Part shown: positions 8,652 through 15,918 of the stretch, piece after piece
Numbering within the stretch: the first letter of the stretch is position 1
Layout: the number at the start of each line of letters is the position of its first letter
From: Paenibacillus pectinilyticus
Lineage (GTDB): Bacteria; Bacillota; Bacilli; Paenibacillales; NBRC-103111
Direction of reading: 5' to 3'
Assembly (NCBI RefSeq): GCF_001700435.1
Contig: NZ_LYPC01000027.1
Coordinates: forward strand, 674,433 to 738,432
DNA length: 64,000 bases
Notes under the pieces: model-generated
What the model saw: the letters and a program-made list of their open reading frames with translations, nothing else
Databases searched by the model: none
Told to the model about the DNA's origin: nothing
Made by a program: the position numbers and the translations under genes

Positions 8652-8975
8652 CTAATCACAACAATTTAGATCTACGCAAGATACGGCATCCACTTTTACT
8701 TTTTGAGATGGCAGGTGCTGAAAAAACTCGTTCAGAAAGGGTTTATCTTCAATATGCAATGAATAGAATACCCATTGACCCTTTTTAGCTTCTTTAACTA
8801 AACCGCCGGCTTTCAATTTTCGCATATGCTGACTCACATTGGGCTGACTGGTTTGTAAGAGTTCAACAAGCTCATATACACATAGCTCACGTTCTTTGAG
8901 CAGAGAGAGAATCGTCAATCTCATTTTGTCTCCAAGCAGCTTACATACGTCAGATAATTGTTCAATATCGGGCAA
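8652..8975 (-). CDS. arsR: ArsR/SmtB-family repressor with C-terminal cysteine cluster
   Basis: A 107-residue winged-helix repressor and first gene of arsRBC. The HTH includes LLQTSQPNVSQHMRKLKAGG. The usual arsenite-binding ELCVCDL on helix alpha-3 reads ELCVYEL, so one of the two helix cysteines is lost. A cluster near the C-terminus (Cys100, Cys105, Cys106 in SCVDLNCCD) probably supplies the metalloid site instead, as known for ArsR proteins with relocated sensing cysteines. It is divergent from a second arsR at 9330 and shares the operator region with it. Confidence 0.92.
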   Translation of the reverse strand: MPDIEQLSDVCKLLGDKMRLTILSLLKERELCVYELVELLQTSQPNVSQHMRKLKAGGLVKEAKKGQWVFYSLHIEDKPFLNEFFQHLPSQKVKVDAVSCVDLNCCD

Positions 8976-9122
8976 AATTACACGCTCCTTTAAAGTGGCA
9001 TATTCAGTTATGCATGTTAATGACGAACAGGTTTGTTCATCATTATCTCAGCTTCATATTGATTTGTAAATGATTATATAATTATTTGATTATATATTTT
9101 CTGTGAATCATAAGGTAAATAA

Positions 9123-9148
9123 ATTAAATCAAAATAAATTGATTTAAT
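9123..9148. promoter_or_regulatory. ArsR operator O1 (perfect inverted repeat)
   Basis: A 10-bp perfect inverted repeat, ATTAAATCAA and TTGATTTAAT, separated by six bases. It fits the ATCAA-N6-TTGAT pattern typical of ArsR operators. It lies in the divergent arsR-arsR intergenic region, immediately upstream of the rightward -35 (TTGGAT, 9151-9156). Confidence 0.8.
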
Positions 9149-9150
9149 AC

Positions 9151-9180
9151 TTGGATTTTCCAATTAAAATATGTTAAGAT
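9151..9180 (+). promoter_or_regulatory. Rightward promoter of the second arsR
   Basis: -35 TTGGAT (9151-9156), 18-bp spacer, -10 TAAGAT (9175-9180). It is flanked by operator O1 on one side and O2 on the other, which fits tight repression. Confidence 0.5.
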
Positions 9181-9183
9181 AAG

Positions 9184-9206
9184 TTAATCAAATAAAGTTG
9201 ATTTAA
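9184..9206. promoter_or_regulatory. ArsR operator O2
   Basis: TTAATCAA-ATAAAG-TTGATTTAA, a near-perfect copy of O1 with the same six-base spacing, directly after the rightward -10. A degraded third copy (ATCAA-ATAAAG-TTGCC) follows at about 9234-9249. Confidence 0.75.
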
Positions 9207-9329
9207 TATAGCGGCTCATGAATATGGGCAAATATCAAATAAAGTTGCCAGATAAGCTGCAATTTCCTAGGATTGTTCCATAGAGCAATTGGCCTGCTGT
9301 CCAGCTTGTTGCTAAAGGGGGAATTAAAA

Positions 9330-9674
9330 GTGATTAAAGAGATTCCTGTTTTTTCGAGTGTTGAGAGTCAAGTTGACTTTTCAAAATACGAACTCCAGTT
9401 TAAAGCTTTAGCAGATCAGAAACGGTTGCAAATCATGTATGAGCTTACTCAAAAAGGAAGTGTCTGCGTTTGTGATTTGGTTGACATTGTAAATATGCCG
9501 CAGTCAAAATTATCGTACCATTTGAAGATATTGCTTGATGCTAATCTGATCACGAAAGAGACCAAAGGGACTTGGAGTTATTATGAATTAAATCACGTAG
9601 AGGTTAACCGGTTGCTTTCATCAGAATTATGCTGTATCTTCCGAAAAAGCGAAAATCAATCAAGCGGTTGTTGA
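9330..9674 (+). CDS. arsR: ArsR-family repressor, canonical cysteine type
   Basis: A second ArsR, 114 residues from GTG 9330. It has the canonical metalloid site Cys46-Val-Cys48 in SVCVCDL, the HTH segment MPQSKLSYHLKILLDANLI, and extra cysteines near the end (ELCCIF and the terminal Cys). The frame is open back to 9273, but the Shine-Dalgarno AAAGGGGG (9315-9321) fits GTG 9330. A terminator separates it from arsM. With the divergent arsR it gives two regulators of different cysteine architecture for one island, probably with partly shared operators. Confidence 0.88.
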   Translation: MIKEIPVFSSVESQVDFSKYELQFKALADQKRLQIMYELTQKGSVCVCDLVDIVNMPQSKLSYHLKILLDANLITKETKGTWSYYELNHVEVNRLLSSELCCIFRKSENQSSGC

Positions 9675-9678
9675 TCGT

Positions 9679-9699
9679 AACCCACATAGGTGGGTTTTT
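9679..9699 (+). terminator. Terminator/attenuator between arsR and arsM
   Basis: Stem AACCCAC/GTGGGTT with loop ATAG, followed by TTT. It is short but well placed, five bases after the arsR stop. arsM may be expressed by read-through or from its own promoter. Confidence 0.7.
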
Positions 9700-9749
9700 A
9701 AATGAAGTATTAATCAATATTTCTTGATATAACAAAGGAGAGATGATCC

Positions 9750-10547
9750 ATGAGTCAGGTTCAAAATGATGAGGTACGTCAACATGTTCGCAATCGTTAT
9801 AAACAGATTGCAATCGAGAGCATTCCTAGTGCAAGTTGTTGCTCCTCCGCTACACCAGCAACTAGCTGCTGTAGCACTCCCGATGAGGTATCTTCAAAAT
9901 TAGGCTACTCAAATGAAGAGCTTAATGTTGTTCCAAGTGGAGCGAATCTCGGGTTAGGTTGCGGAAATCCTCAAGCAATCGCCTCACTAACATTGGGTGA
10001 AGTTGTTCTAGATTTAGGGAGTGGCGCCGGTTTTGATGTGTTTTTGGCATCTAAACAAGTTGGAGAAACGGGTAAAGTTTATGGAGTTGATATGACACCA
10101 GAGATGATTAGTCGTGCACGTCAAAATACTTATAAACATGGATATGAAAATGTAGAGTTTCGTCTCGGAGAAATTGAGCATTTGCCGATATTGAACGATT
10201 CGATTGATGTAATTATTTCAAATTGCGTTATTAATTTGTCACCTGATAAACAGCAAGTGTTTAATGAAGCTTTTCGGGTATTAAAACCAGGCGGACGTTT
10301 AGCGATTTCCGATGTAGTAATGACTTCCGAACTTCCAACAGAGTTAAAAAGTGACTTTAATTCAATCGCAAGTTGCGTATCGGGGGCATCAACAATTGAT
10401 GAAGTCATGGTATTCCTGCAAAGAAGCGGATTTCAAAACATTGTTGTTGAACCGAAAGACGATTCTCGGGAATTTATTAAGGATTGGGTGCCTGGCGCCA
10501 ATGTAGATAATTATATTCAATCGGCAATAATCAAAGCAATAAAATAA
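9750..10547 (+). CDS. arsM: Arsenite S-adenosylmethionine methyltransferase
   Basis: Methylates arsenite using SAM, giving methylated and volatile arsenicals. The Rossmann SAM motif DLGSGAGFD is at 88-96. The three conserved arsenic-binding cysteines are visible at Cys71 (GLGCGNPQ), Cys159 (ISNCVIN) and Cys209 (IASCVSG). An N-terminal segment has two CC pairs (30-31 and 40-41), also common in ArsM. At 265 residues it has normal length. A Shine-Dalgarno AAAGGAGAG precedes the ATG. Confidence 0.94.
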   Translation: MSQVQNDEVRQHVRNRYKQIAIESIPSASCCSSATPATSCCSTPDEVSSKLGYSNEELNVVPSGANLGLGCGNPQAIASLTLGEVVLDLGSGAGFDVFLASKQVGETGKVYGVDMTPEMISRARQNTYKHGYENVEFRLGEIEHLPILNDSIDVIISNCVINLSPDKQQVFNEAFRVLKPGGRLAISDVVMTSELPTELKSDFNSIASCVSGASTIDEVMVFLQRSGFQNIVVEPKDDSREFIKDWVPGANVDNYIQSAIIKAIK

Positions 10548-10553
10548 AAGTAA

Positions 10554-10593
10554 AGAAAAGCCGCGATCATTTTATGATAGCGGCTTTTCTTCG
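10554..10593. terminator. Bidirectional terminator after arsM
   Basis: A perfect 11-bp stem AGAAAAGCCGC/GCGGCTTTTCT with T-runs in both directions. It ends the ars region. Confidence 0.85.
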
Positions 10594-10689
10594 TCTCCAA
10601 TGAGCACTGAGGATTCATCCAATAGTTGAAGTATGTCCTCTTTTTGTACCGCTTCTTGTGTCAGTTGGCTTTTCATTACCTGTACGTGT

Positions 10690-10710
10690 GAGGGGGCAAG
10701 CCGCCCCCTC
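10690..10710. terminator. GC-rich hairpin downstream of the beta-helix gene
   Basis: Perfect 8-bp stem GAGGGGGC/GCCCCCTC with a five-base loop, 20 bp past the stop of the leftward gene at 10731. No T-run follows, so it may serve mRNA 3'-end stability; the ars terminator lies further on. Confidence 0.45.
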
Positions 10711-10730
10711 CGAATCCATTGCTAGAAGCC

Positions 10731-11765
10731 TTATTGTACAACAACATTGGATCCATCGATCTTTGTGAATCCGCTTACATTTCCGCCCCCATTTATATTA
10801 CTCTTCACTTCACCGTTTGAACTGCTACTATTTACTAAAATTCCATATCCGCCATTATTTGTGACAGTATTAGAATTGATTTTAAAGTTCGTTACACCTG
10901 TAACTTCACTGTTGTATATAATTCCATCGCCTGTTAGATTATCGTGTACGTTATTGTTAATGGTATCAATGTAGCTGCTATCTGCAACACGTATTCCCCG
11001 GAAATAGTTATTGTACACATTGTTTGAATCAATCGTAATATTATCCGAATATGAAATATTTAGACCATTGCCCGATGTAGAAAAGCTCATTACATTGTTT
11101 TTTACCAATACTTTAGAAACCCTTCTTAAATACATGTTATGCCAATATTGATAGGACCCTCCATTGTTATTGAAGTCGCTGTTCTGGATTGTTACATTCG
11201 TGCTTCCTTTAATGTGCAAACCCATTGTAGCATTTTTAATTTTAAAATTATCAAATAAAATCTTATCGTTGGAATTGTCCGGTCCTTGAATTAATGCACC
11301 ATAATTTGTAATGCTGTCATGATCAGGATTCGTATCAGGGTCGATAAAACTATTACCATCTATTCCTAGCTCTTTAACGATGATGTTACTAACCCCTCCT
11401 GATGTGGAGGTTGTTAATACGCCATTTGCACCTAGATTATTACTAGCATTTCGTTTAAGAACAGTTAAATTTTTCCCAGCCCCATCGAGTGTAACATTAC
11501 TTTTTAAAACAATTGCTGCAGTAATATTATATTCACCTGAAGCTAGGGTAACGGTTCCGCCTCCCGCACTGGAAGCGCTGTTAATTGCATTTTGAATTGT
11601 ACTAGTTGTTGCACCGGCAGGCACTGAAACATCAAGGTTATGTTTTTGCGTTGGAAGTGTTGGGAGTGTTGCCGTTGCATCAGCAATATTAGGCAGGATT
11701 CCTACACTACTCGCAATGACTAAAGAAAGGGATAATGCTGAAAGCTTACTTTTAACTTTACTCAT
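10731..11765 (-). CDS. Secreted right-handed parallel beta-helix protein
   Basis: A 344-residue exported protein. A signal peptide (MSKVKSKLSALSLSLVIASS...) ends near the Ala residues around 30. Next comes a start-of-helix motif (TTSTIQNAINSASSAGGGTV) typical of pectate-lyase-superfamily proteins, then repeated Asn-rich PbH1-type coils (for example NVTIQNSDFNNNGG, NITIDSNNVYNNYFRGIRV). Related proteins are pectate lyases, polygalacturonases, uronan epimerases or phage-tail depolymerases. I see no residue set that fixes a catalytic activity. It stands alone and leftward near the polysaccharide region, so a role on uronate polymers is plausible. A strong Shine-Dalgarno (TTTGGAGGTAA) precedes the ATG. 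Confidence 0.8.
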   Translation of the reverse strand: MSKVKSKLSALSLSLVIASSVGILPNIADATATLPTLPTQKHNLDVSVPAGATTSTIQNAINSASSAGGGTVTLASGEYNITAAIVLKSNVTLDGAGKNLTVLKRNASNNLGANGVLTTSTSGGVSNIIVKELGIDGNSFIDPDTNPDHDSITNYGALIQGPDNSNDKILFDNFKIKNATMGLHIKGSTNVTIQNSDFNNNGGSYQYWHNMYLRRVSKVLVKNNVMSFSTSGNGLNISYSDNITIDSNNVYNNYFRGIRVADSSYIDTINNNVHDNLTGDGIIYNSEVTGVTNFKINSNTVTNNGGYGILVNSSSSNGEVKSNINGGGNVSGFTKIDGSNVVVQ

Positions 11766-11968
11766 AACAAAATTACCTCCAAATTTTTATTTTTTTATTC
11801 TGAACAATGAATATTAAAACAGAACTAAAAGTTCACCTCCCGATTTAATCATATAACTAGCTTCATCGGAGGAGCATCATTAATATTTAACGAAAACCAT
11901 GTTTTTTGACTATTGATCAAGAGGAATTAGCAGTGGTGAAATAAGCTTTCGCATTAATGAATATTTTC

Positions 11969-12003
11969 TTAAAATACAGCGGTTCATGCTTAAAAAACCA
12001 CAT
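11969..12003 (+). promoter_or_regulatory. DR21 site A: 21-bp-phased direct repeat
   Basis: Half-sites TTAAAATACAGCGG (11969) and TTAAAAAACCACAT (11990), exactly 21 bp apart. A -10 (TACTAT, 12026-12031) lies 36 bp after the second half-site start, with no -35 consensus. It precedes a Shine-Dalgarno and ATG at 12081 and the decayed S-layer frame. The 11766-12080 gap otherwise holds only the leader of the beta-helix gene. Confidence 0.7.
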
Positions 12004-12080
12004 AGGTAACGTGATTTGTTTATGGTACTATTTGAAAGCGCATTAATAAATGAAGGTTAATTTTAAATGTAATAAGGGGG

Positions 12081-12745
12081 ATGTTAGAAATTGAATATAT
12101 AAAAGTCGGGGTAATAGATTTGATATAGACGATATGAACATGGTTTTGAGCTTTAGAAAATCGCATGCGCCAAATGAGTTAGTGTTTACCGAAGCCGAAT
12201 CGACTTTGCGTAGTGATAGCACACAATGGACGGTAACCAATGTCACATATAATAATCGTCTTAACGAAGTGGTCGGATCTCCAATTGTAACCAAAATTGT
12301 GACATCAACTGGTGAAGAAAACCTTTCTGTCGATCTGTCCACAATCTTCCGATCTGCATTGAGTAATGGAAGAAAAGTAATCAGTATACATCTAACGACA
12401 GCAAAAGTGGACGATACCTGGGCGGCCAAAAACGGCATTATCAACGGAACGAGTCATGATTGGTTCAGCCCTAACGACAGCATTACTCGCGAGCAGATGG
12501 CTATCATGCTGTACAACTATTTGGTAAGTAAGGGTTATAAGCTAAGTAATTTATCAGCAACAGTATTTACCGATGGCAAAAGCGTGAGCCCATGGGCTAA
12601 AGAGGCTGTAGACGCTATAGCGGAGGCAGGTATCCTGATCGGCAAGACGGGTGGATACTTTGACCCAAAAACGAATGCTACTCGCGCTGAGGTAGCTGTG
12701 GTATTCGCCAGATTTATTAGAGCGCTGAGTGTAATCAAATCTTGA
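12081..12745 (+). pseudogene. Remnant of an S-layer-anchored protein (DNRLRE/CBM96-like fragment joined to SLH repeats)
   Basis: An intact leader and Shine-Dalgarno (AAGGGGG) lead to ATG 12081, which reads only 15 codons before TAG. Another frame is open from about 12097, has an ATG at 12134 and gives a 203-residue product. Its first 95 residues resemble the second half of a DNRLRE/CBM96-type beta domain (WTVTNVTYNNR, LSVDLSTIFRSALSNGRK). The sequence then jumps at about residue 95 into an incomplete SLH repeat (WAAKNGIINGT...ITREQMAIMLYNYL) and one full SLH repeat (FTDGKSVSPWAKEAVDAIAE). There is no signal peptide and fewer than three SLH motifs. The layout is that of the 2203-residue lyase at 50975 with its whole middle removed, so this looks like a deletion and frameshift derivative of a related surface protein. 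Confidence 0.7.
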
Positions 12746-12771
12746 TTCTAAGAGCTTGGATCTAATCATCT

Positions 12772-12798
12772 AGAACCCCTTACGAGGGGTTCTTTTTA
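12772..12798 (+). terminator. Terminator after the S-layer remnant
   Basis: Stem AGAACCCCT/AGGGGTTCT with a tetraloop, followed by TTTTTAATTT. It is a well-preserved terminator, another sign that a full gene once stood here. Confidence 0.85.
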
Positions 12799-12852
12799 AT
12801 TTATATTACGCAGAACAGTCATACTCCCAAATGGCAAAGAAATATATCGGCG

Positions 12853-13695
12853 TTACTTTGATTTGTAGAAATGACTCATATAAGCAGAAGGAGATTGACC
12901 TATTACTTTCTTAAAGACTCTGCTGAAATAGTAAGGATTTTTATAACCTAATCTCTCGCTAATCTCAGATACATTAAGAGAAGTGTTTCGCATCCAATCG
13001 ATCGCTTGGTTAATTCTTAACTTTGTATGAGCTTCAATGATGCTAAGGCCTGCTTGAGATTTAAAAGTCGCGGATACGTAACTATAATTTAACTTCAAGT
13101 GGCTGCTTAGTTGTTCAGAATCAAAATCCTCGTTCGTATGCTGTTTAAGATAAGTCATAACGCGGCCAGCAACAGCTTCCCCTTTGCCTACGTTTTCTGT
13201 AGATTTGCTCCATGCTTTTGTTGTCGCTTTATGAAGTTCCAAAAACAACTGATAGACTTGGAGGCTTAGCTGGACCATACCATGTTCCGTTGGTTTGCCA
13301 AAGTCCTCGACTAACAATTGTAATCTGTTTTCTAATGTCCGATGAAAAGGGGACGTTCCATACTTCGGCATTGGGAATCGGTAGGCATAGTGATCGGGAT
13401 AAAAGAAATCAATTTCGGGTAAAGGAGATTGTTCTTTATAGGTAGAGTAGTCGTTTGTAGGTGAATTAAAGTGTACCCAAAACCATGAAGTTCCTGGTAA
13501 CGTTTCAGGACGTCCCCAATGATGAAGTCCTTTTTTCAAAAATAAATGTTCCTTCTCATTAATGATATATTCTGTAGTTCCCTCAACAACTTGCATGCTG
13601 CCTTTGGTCACAAAAACAAAAACATCGAAATCCAATATGCGATCGTGATGGGTATATATATCGTTAACCTGATTCCAACCGATATCTCTTACCAT
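12853..13695 (-). CDS. AraC-family transcriptional regulator
   Basis: 280 residues. The N-terminal cupin-like sugar-sensing region (FVTKGSMQVVEGTTEYIINE... HHWGRPETLPGTSWFWVHF) is followed by two AraC helix-turn-helix motifs in the last 100 residues (EQLSSHLKLNYSYVSATFKS and VSEISERLGYKNPYYFSRVF). It is divergent from the GH127 gene, so it probably controls that gene in response to a sugar. An inverted repeat CTCAAT-GATT-ATTGAG at 13815-13830 in the shared intergenic region could be involved. Confidence 0.88.
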   Translation of the reverse strand: MVRDIGWNQVNDIYTHHDRILDFDVFVFVTKGSMQVVEGTTEYIINEKEHLFLKKGLHHWGRPETLPGTSWFWVHFNSPTNDYSTYKEQSPLPEIDFFYPDHYAYRFPMPKYGTSPFHRTLENRLQLLVEDFGKPTEHGMVQLSLQVYQLFLELHKATTKAWSKSTENVGKGEAVAGRVMTYLKQHTNEDFDSEQLSSHLKLNYSYVSATFKSQAGLSIIEAHTKLRINQAIDWMRNTSLNVSEISERLGYKNPYYFSRVFKKVIGQSPSAYMSHFYKSK

Positions 13696-13814
13696 AGGAA
13701 AACGGTCACCAGTTAGATAAACGAACGAATCTATTTTTCATTCCTCCTCTACAGAAATTAATTCTAGCGTATACCCAAAGAAAGTATATGTAAACTATTG
13801 TTTTGTGCATTCTT

Positions 13815-13830
13815 CTCAATGATTATTGAG
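13815..13830. promoter_or_regulatory. Inverted repeat between araC-type gene and GH127 gene
   Basis: A perfect palindromic pair CTCAAT/ATTGAG around GATT, 42 bp before the GH127 start. It is a candidate operator; AraC proteins more often use direct repeats, so this is tentative. Confidence 0.3.
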
Positions 13831-13871
13831 TTTAAAATGTTATTAACATATAAAAAAATGGAGGTATATCT

Positions 13872-15764
13872 TTGAACTCAACTAAAATGAAAGAATTTCC
13901 CTCAGGACAGATTCGATTGTCCGCGGGACCATTAAAAGCTCGCTTCGAGCTGAATAAAAAGTATATCTTAAGCTTAACCAATGAAAATTTACTTCGTAAT
14001 TTCTATTTGGAAGCGGGCTTGTGGTCTTACAGTGGAAATGGCGGAACCACGAGCGCAACTACTACGAGCATGGACGGACCCGAACATTGGCATTGGGGAT
14101 GGGAGTCTCCGACATGCGAGTTGAGAGGACATATGATGGGTCACTGGTTATCTGCGGCAGCACGCATCTATGCGCAAACTGAAGATTTGCTGGTTAAAGC
14201 AAAAGCGGATTGTATCGTCCAGGAATTGGCCCGGTGTCAGGAGGCGAATGGAGGGGAGTGGCTTGCCGCTTTCCCAGAGTCTTACATGAACAGAATTGCC
14301 AAAGGAAAGTATGTGTGGGCTCCGCATTATACGATTCACAAGCTTTTGATGGGACTACACGACATGTATGCAATTGGTCAAAATAAACAAGCGCTCGAAT
14401 TAATGCATGGTTTAGCTTCTTGGTTTTACCGCTGGACGGGGCAGTTTAGCCGCGAGCAAATGGATGATCTCCTCGATTTAGAAACTGGCGGCATGTTGGA
14501 GGTATGGGCAGATCTATATGGATTAACTCGTGATGAAACACATCTTGAATTAATCCATCGATACGATCGCCGTCGGTTTTTTGACGCTTTAATAACGGGA
14601 CAAGATGTATTGACGAATAAACATGCGAATACGCAAATTCCTGAAATTTTAGGTGCTGCAAGAGCATGGGAAGTAACAGGAGAAGTGCGGTTCCGAGAGG
14701 TCGTGGAGGCGTTCTGGAGATGCGCGGTTACGCATAGAGGATACTATTGCACGGGCGCTGGAGATGATGGTGAATTATGGGTGCCTATGGGTCAAATGGC
14801 GGAAAGGATGGGCGTAGGTCAGGAGCACTGCGTTAACTACAATATGATGCGGCTTGCTCATGTACTGCTTAGATGGACCGGAGAGCCAGAATATGCGGAC
14901 TATTGGGAGAGAAGATTCTATAATGGAGTTCTTGCACAACAGCATGGCGATACAGGCATGATCTCGTATTTTCTGGGGATTGGTGCAGGGAGTCATAAAA
15001 AGTGGGGATCCGCTACTCAGCACTTCTGGTGCTGCCATGGTACGCTTGTGCAAGCAAATGCCTCTTACGATCAGCAAATTTTCATGAAAGATAAAGAGGG
15101 AGTTGCCGTGTGCCAGTGGCTTCCAGCTAAAGTTAATCTGAAGCTAGATGAGACCTCAATTACCATAAGTCTAAAGCAGGACGGGCAATATGGCATATAT
15201 CCTTTAAACAATTGGAATGTTACGGGAATGACAGCTATAACGAAAATTGATATGCCGCCAATCCCTGTACATCGACCTGATCGATTTACGTATAGTTTGA
15301 CGATTACTTGTGACACGGATACTGAATTTACATTAAAGCTTAGAGTACCAAAATGGGTGAAAGATGAGCCCATTATCTACGTGAATGGTGTTCATCTGAC
15401 TGATCTAGTAAGATCAAAATCATTCATTGCGATTCGAAAAGCTTGGAGCAACGGGGATATCGTGCAGATTGAGTTTCCTAAGTCTTTGACAACGGAGCCT
15501 CTTCCTGGTGCAGAAGACATGGTATCTTTTATGGATGGCCCGATTGTATTAGCAGGGTTGATTGATTGTGAACATCGATTGGTTGGCAACCCATCATTGC
15601 CAGAAACTATGCTCGTAGCAGACCGTGAGCGAAACCACAGTTGGTGGAATGTGGGCTATTATCGAACGAAGGGGCAAGACAAAGGAATTCGCTTTATTCC
15701 TCTCTATGAAATCAAGGATGAGACGTATACAGTGTATTTTCCTGTTGATCAGGTCCCCCAATAA
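13872..15764 (+). CDS. GH127 family beta-L-arabinofuranosidase
   Basis: A cytoplasmic glycoside hydrolase (no signal peptide) of 630 residues that removes beta-L-arabinofuranose. The family signature is intact: Glu318-His-Cys320 (GVGQEHCVNYN), the paired Cys387-Cys388 in FWCCHGT, and Glu301 in GELWVP. These fit the zinc-binding Glu/three-Cys site and acid/base Glu of the GH127 reference HypBA1. The start is a TTG with Shine-Dalgarno GGAGGT six bases upstream; ATG 13887 would be too far away. The related families GH137, GH142 and GH146 include similar proteins, so the exact linkage is open. It is divergent from an AraC-type regulator and carries no DR21 site. Confidence 0.88.
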   Translation: MNSTKMKEFPSGQIRLSAGPLKARFELNKKYILSLTNENLLRNFYLEAGLWSYSGNGGTTSATTTSMDGPEHWHWGWESPTCELRGHMMGHWLSAAARIYAQTEDLLVKAKADCIVQELARCQEANGGEWLAAFPESYMNRIAKGKYVWAPHYTIHKLLMGLHDMYAIGQNKQALELMHGLASWFYRWTGQFSREQMDDLLDLETGGMLEVWADLYGLTRDETHLELIHRYDRRRFFDALITGQDVLTNKHANTQIPEILGAARAWEVTGEVRFREVVEAFWRCAVTHRGYYCTGAGDDGELWVPMGQMAERMGVGQEHCVNYNMMRLAHVLLRWTGEPEYADYWERRFYNGVLAQQHGDTGMISYFLGIGAGSHKKWGSATQHFWCCHGTLVQANASYDQQIFMKDKEGVAVCQWLPAKVNLKLDETSITISLKQDGQYGIYPLNNWNVTGMTAITKIDMPPIPVHRPDRFTYSLTITCDTDTEFTLKLRVPKWVKDEPIIYVNGVHLTDLVRSKSFIAIRKAWSNGDIVQIEFPKSLTTEPLPGAEDMVSFMDGPIVLAGLIDCEHRLVGNPSLPETMLVADRERNHSWWNVGYYRTKGQDKGIRFIPLYEIKDETYTVYFPVDQVPQ

Positions 15765-15779
15765 GTACGATTTCTTCTG

Positions 15780-15812
15780 ACAACGACATCTGTAAGGGTG
15801 GCGTTGTTTCTT
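15780..15812 (+). terminator. Weak terminator after GH127 gene
   Basis: Stem ACAACG/CGTTGT followed by TTCTT. It is short but correctly placed, 15 bp after the stop. Confidence 0.5.
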
Positions 15813-15817
15813 ACATC

Positions 15818-15852
15818 TTAAAAAAGCGCACATCCAGATTAAATTTCAACGG
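15818..15852 (+). promoter_or_regulatory. DR21 site B: 21-bp-phased direct repeat upstream of the two-component system
   Basis: Half-sites TTAAAAAAGCGCAC (15818) and TTAAATTTCAACGG (15839). A -10 (TAAAAT, 15875-15880) starts exactly 36 bp after the second half-site start, with no -35 consensus. It directly precedes the YesM/YesN-like pair, which suggests autoregulation. Confidence 0.75.
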
Positions 15853-15918
15853 TAGTATCATCTGTGAAATCTGTTAAAATAGACTTACTCTAAATCTAAA
15901 GAACGAGGCGGCTCACAG

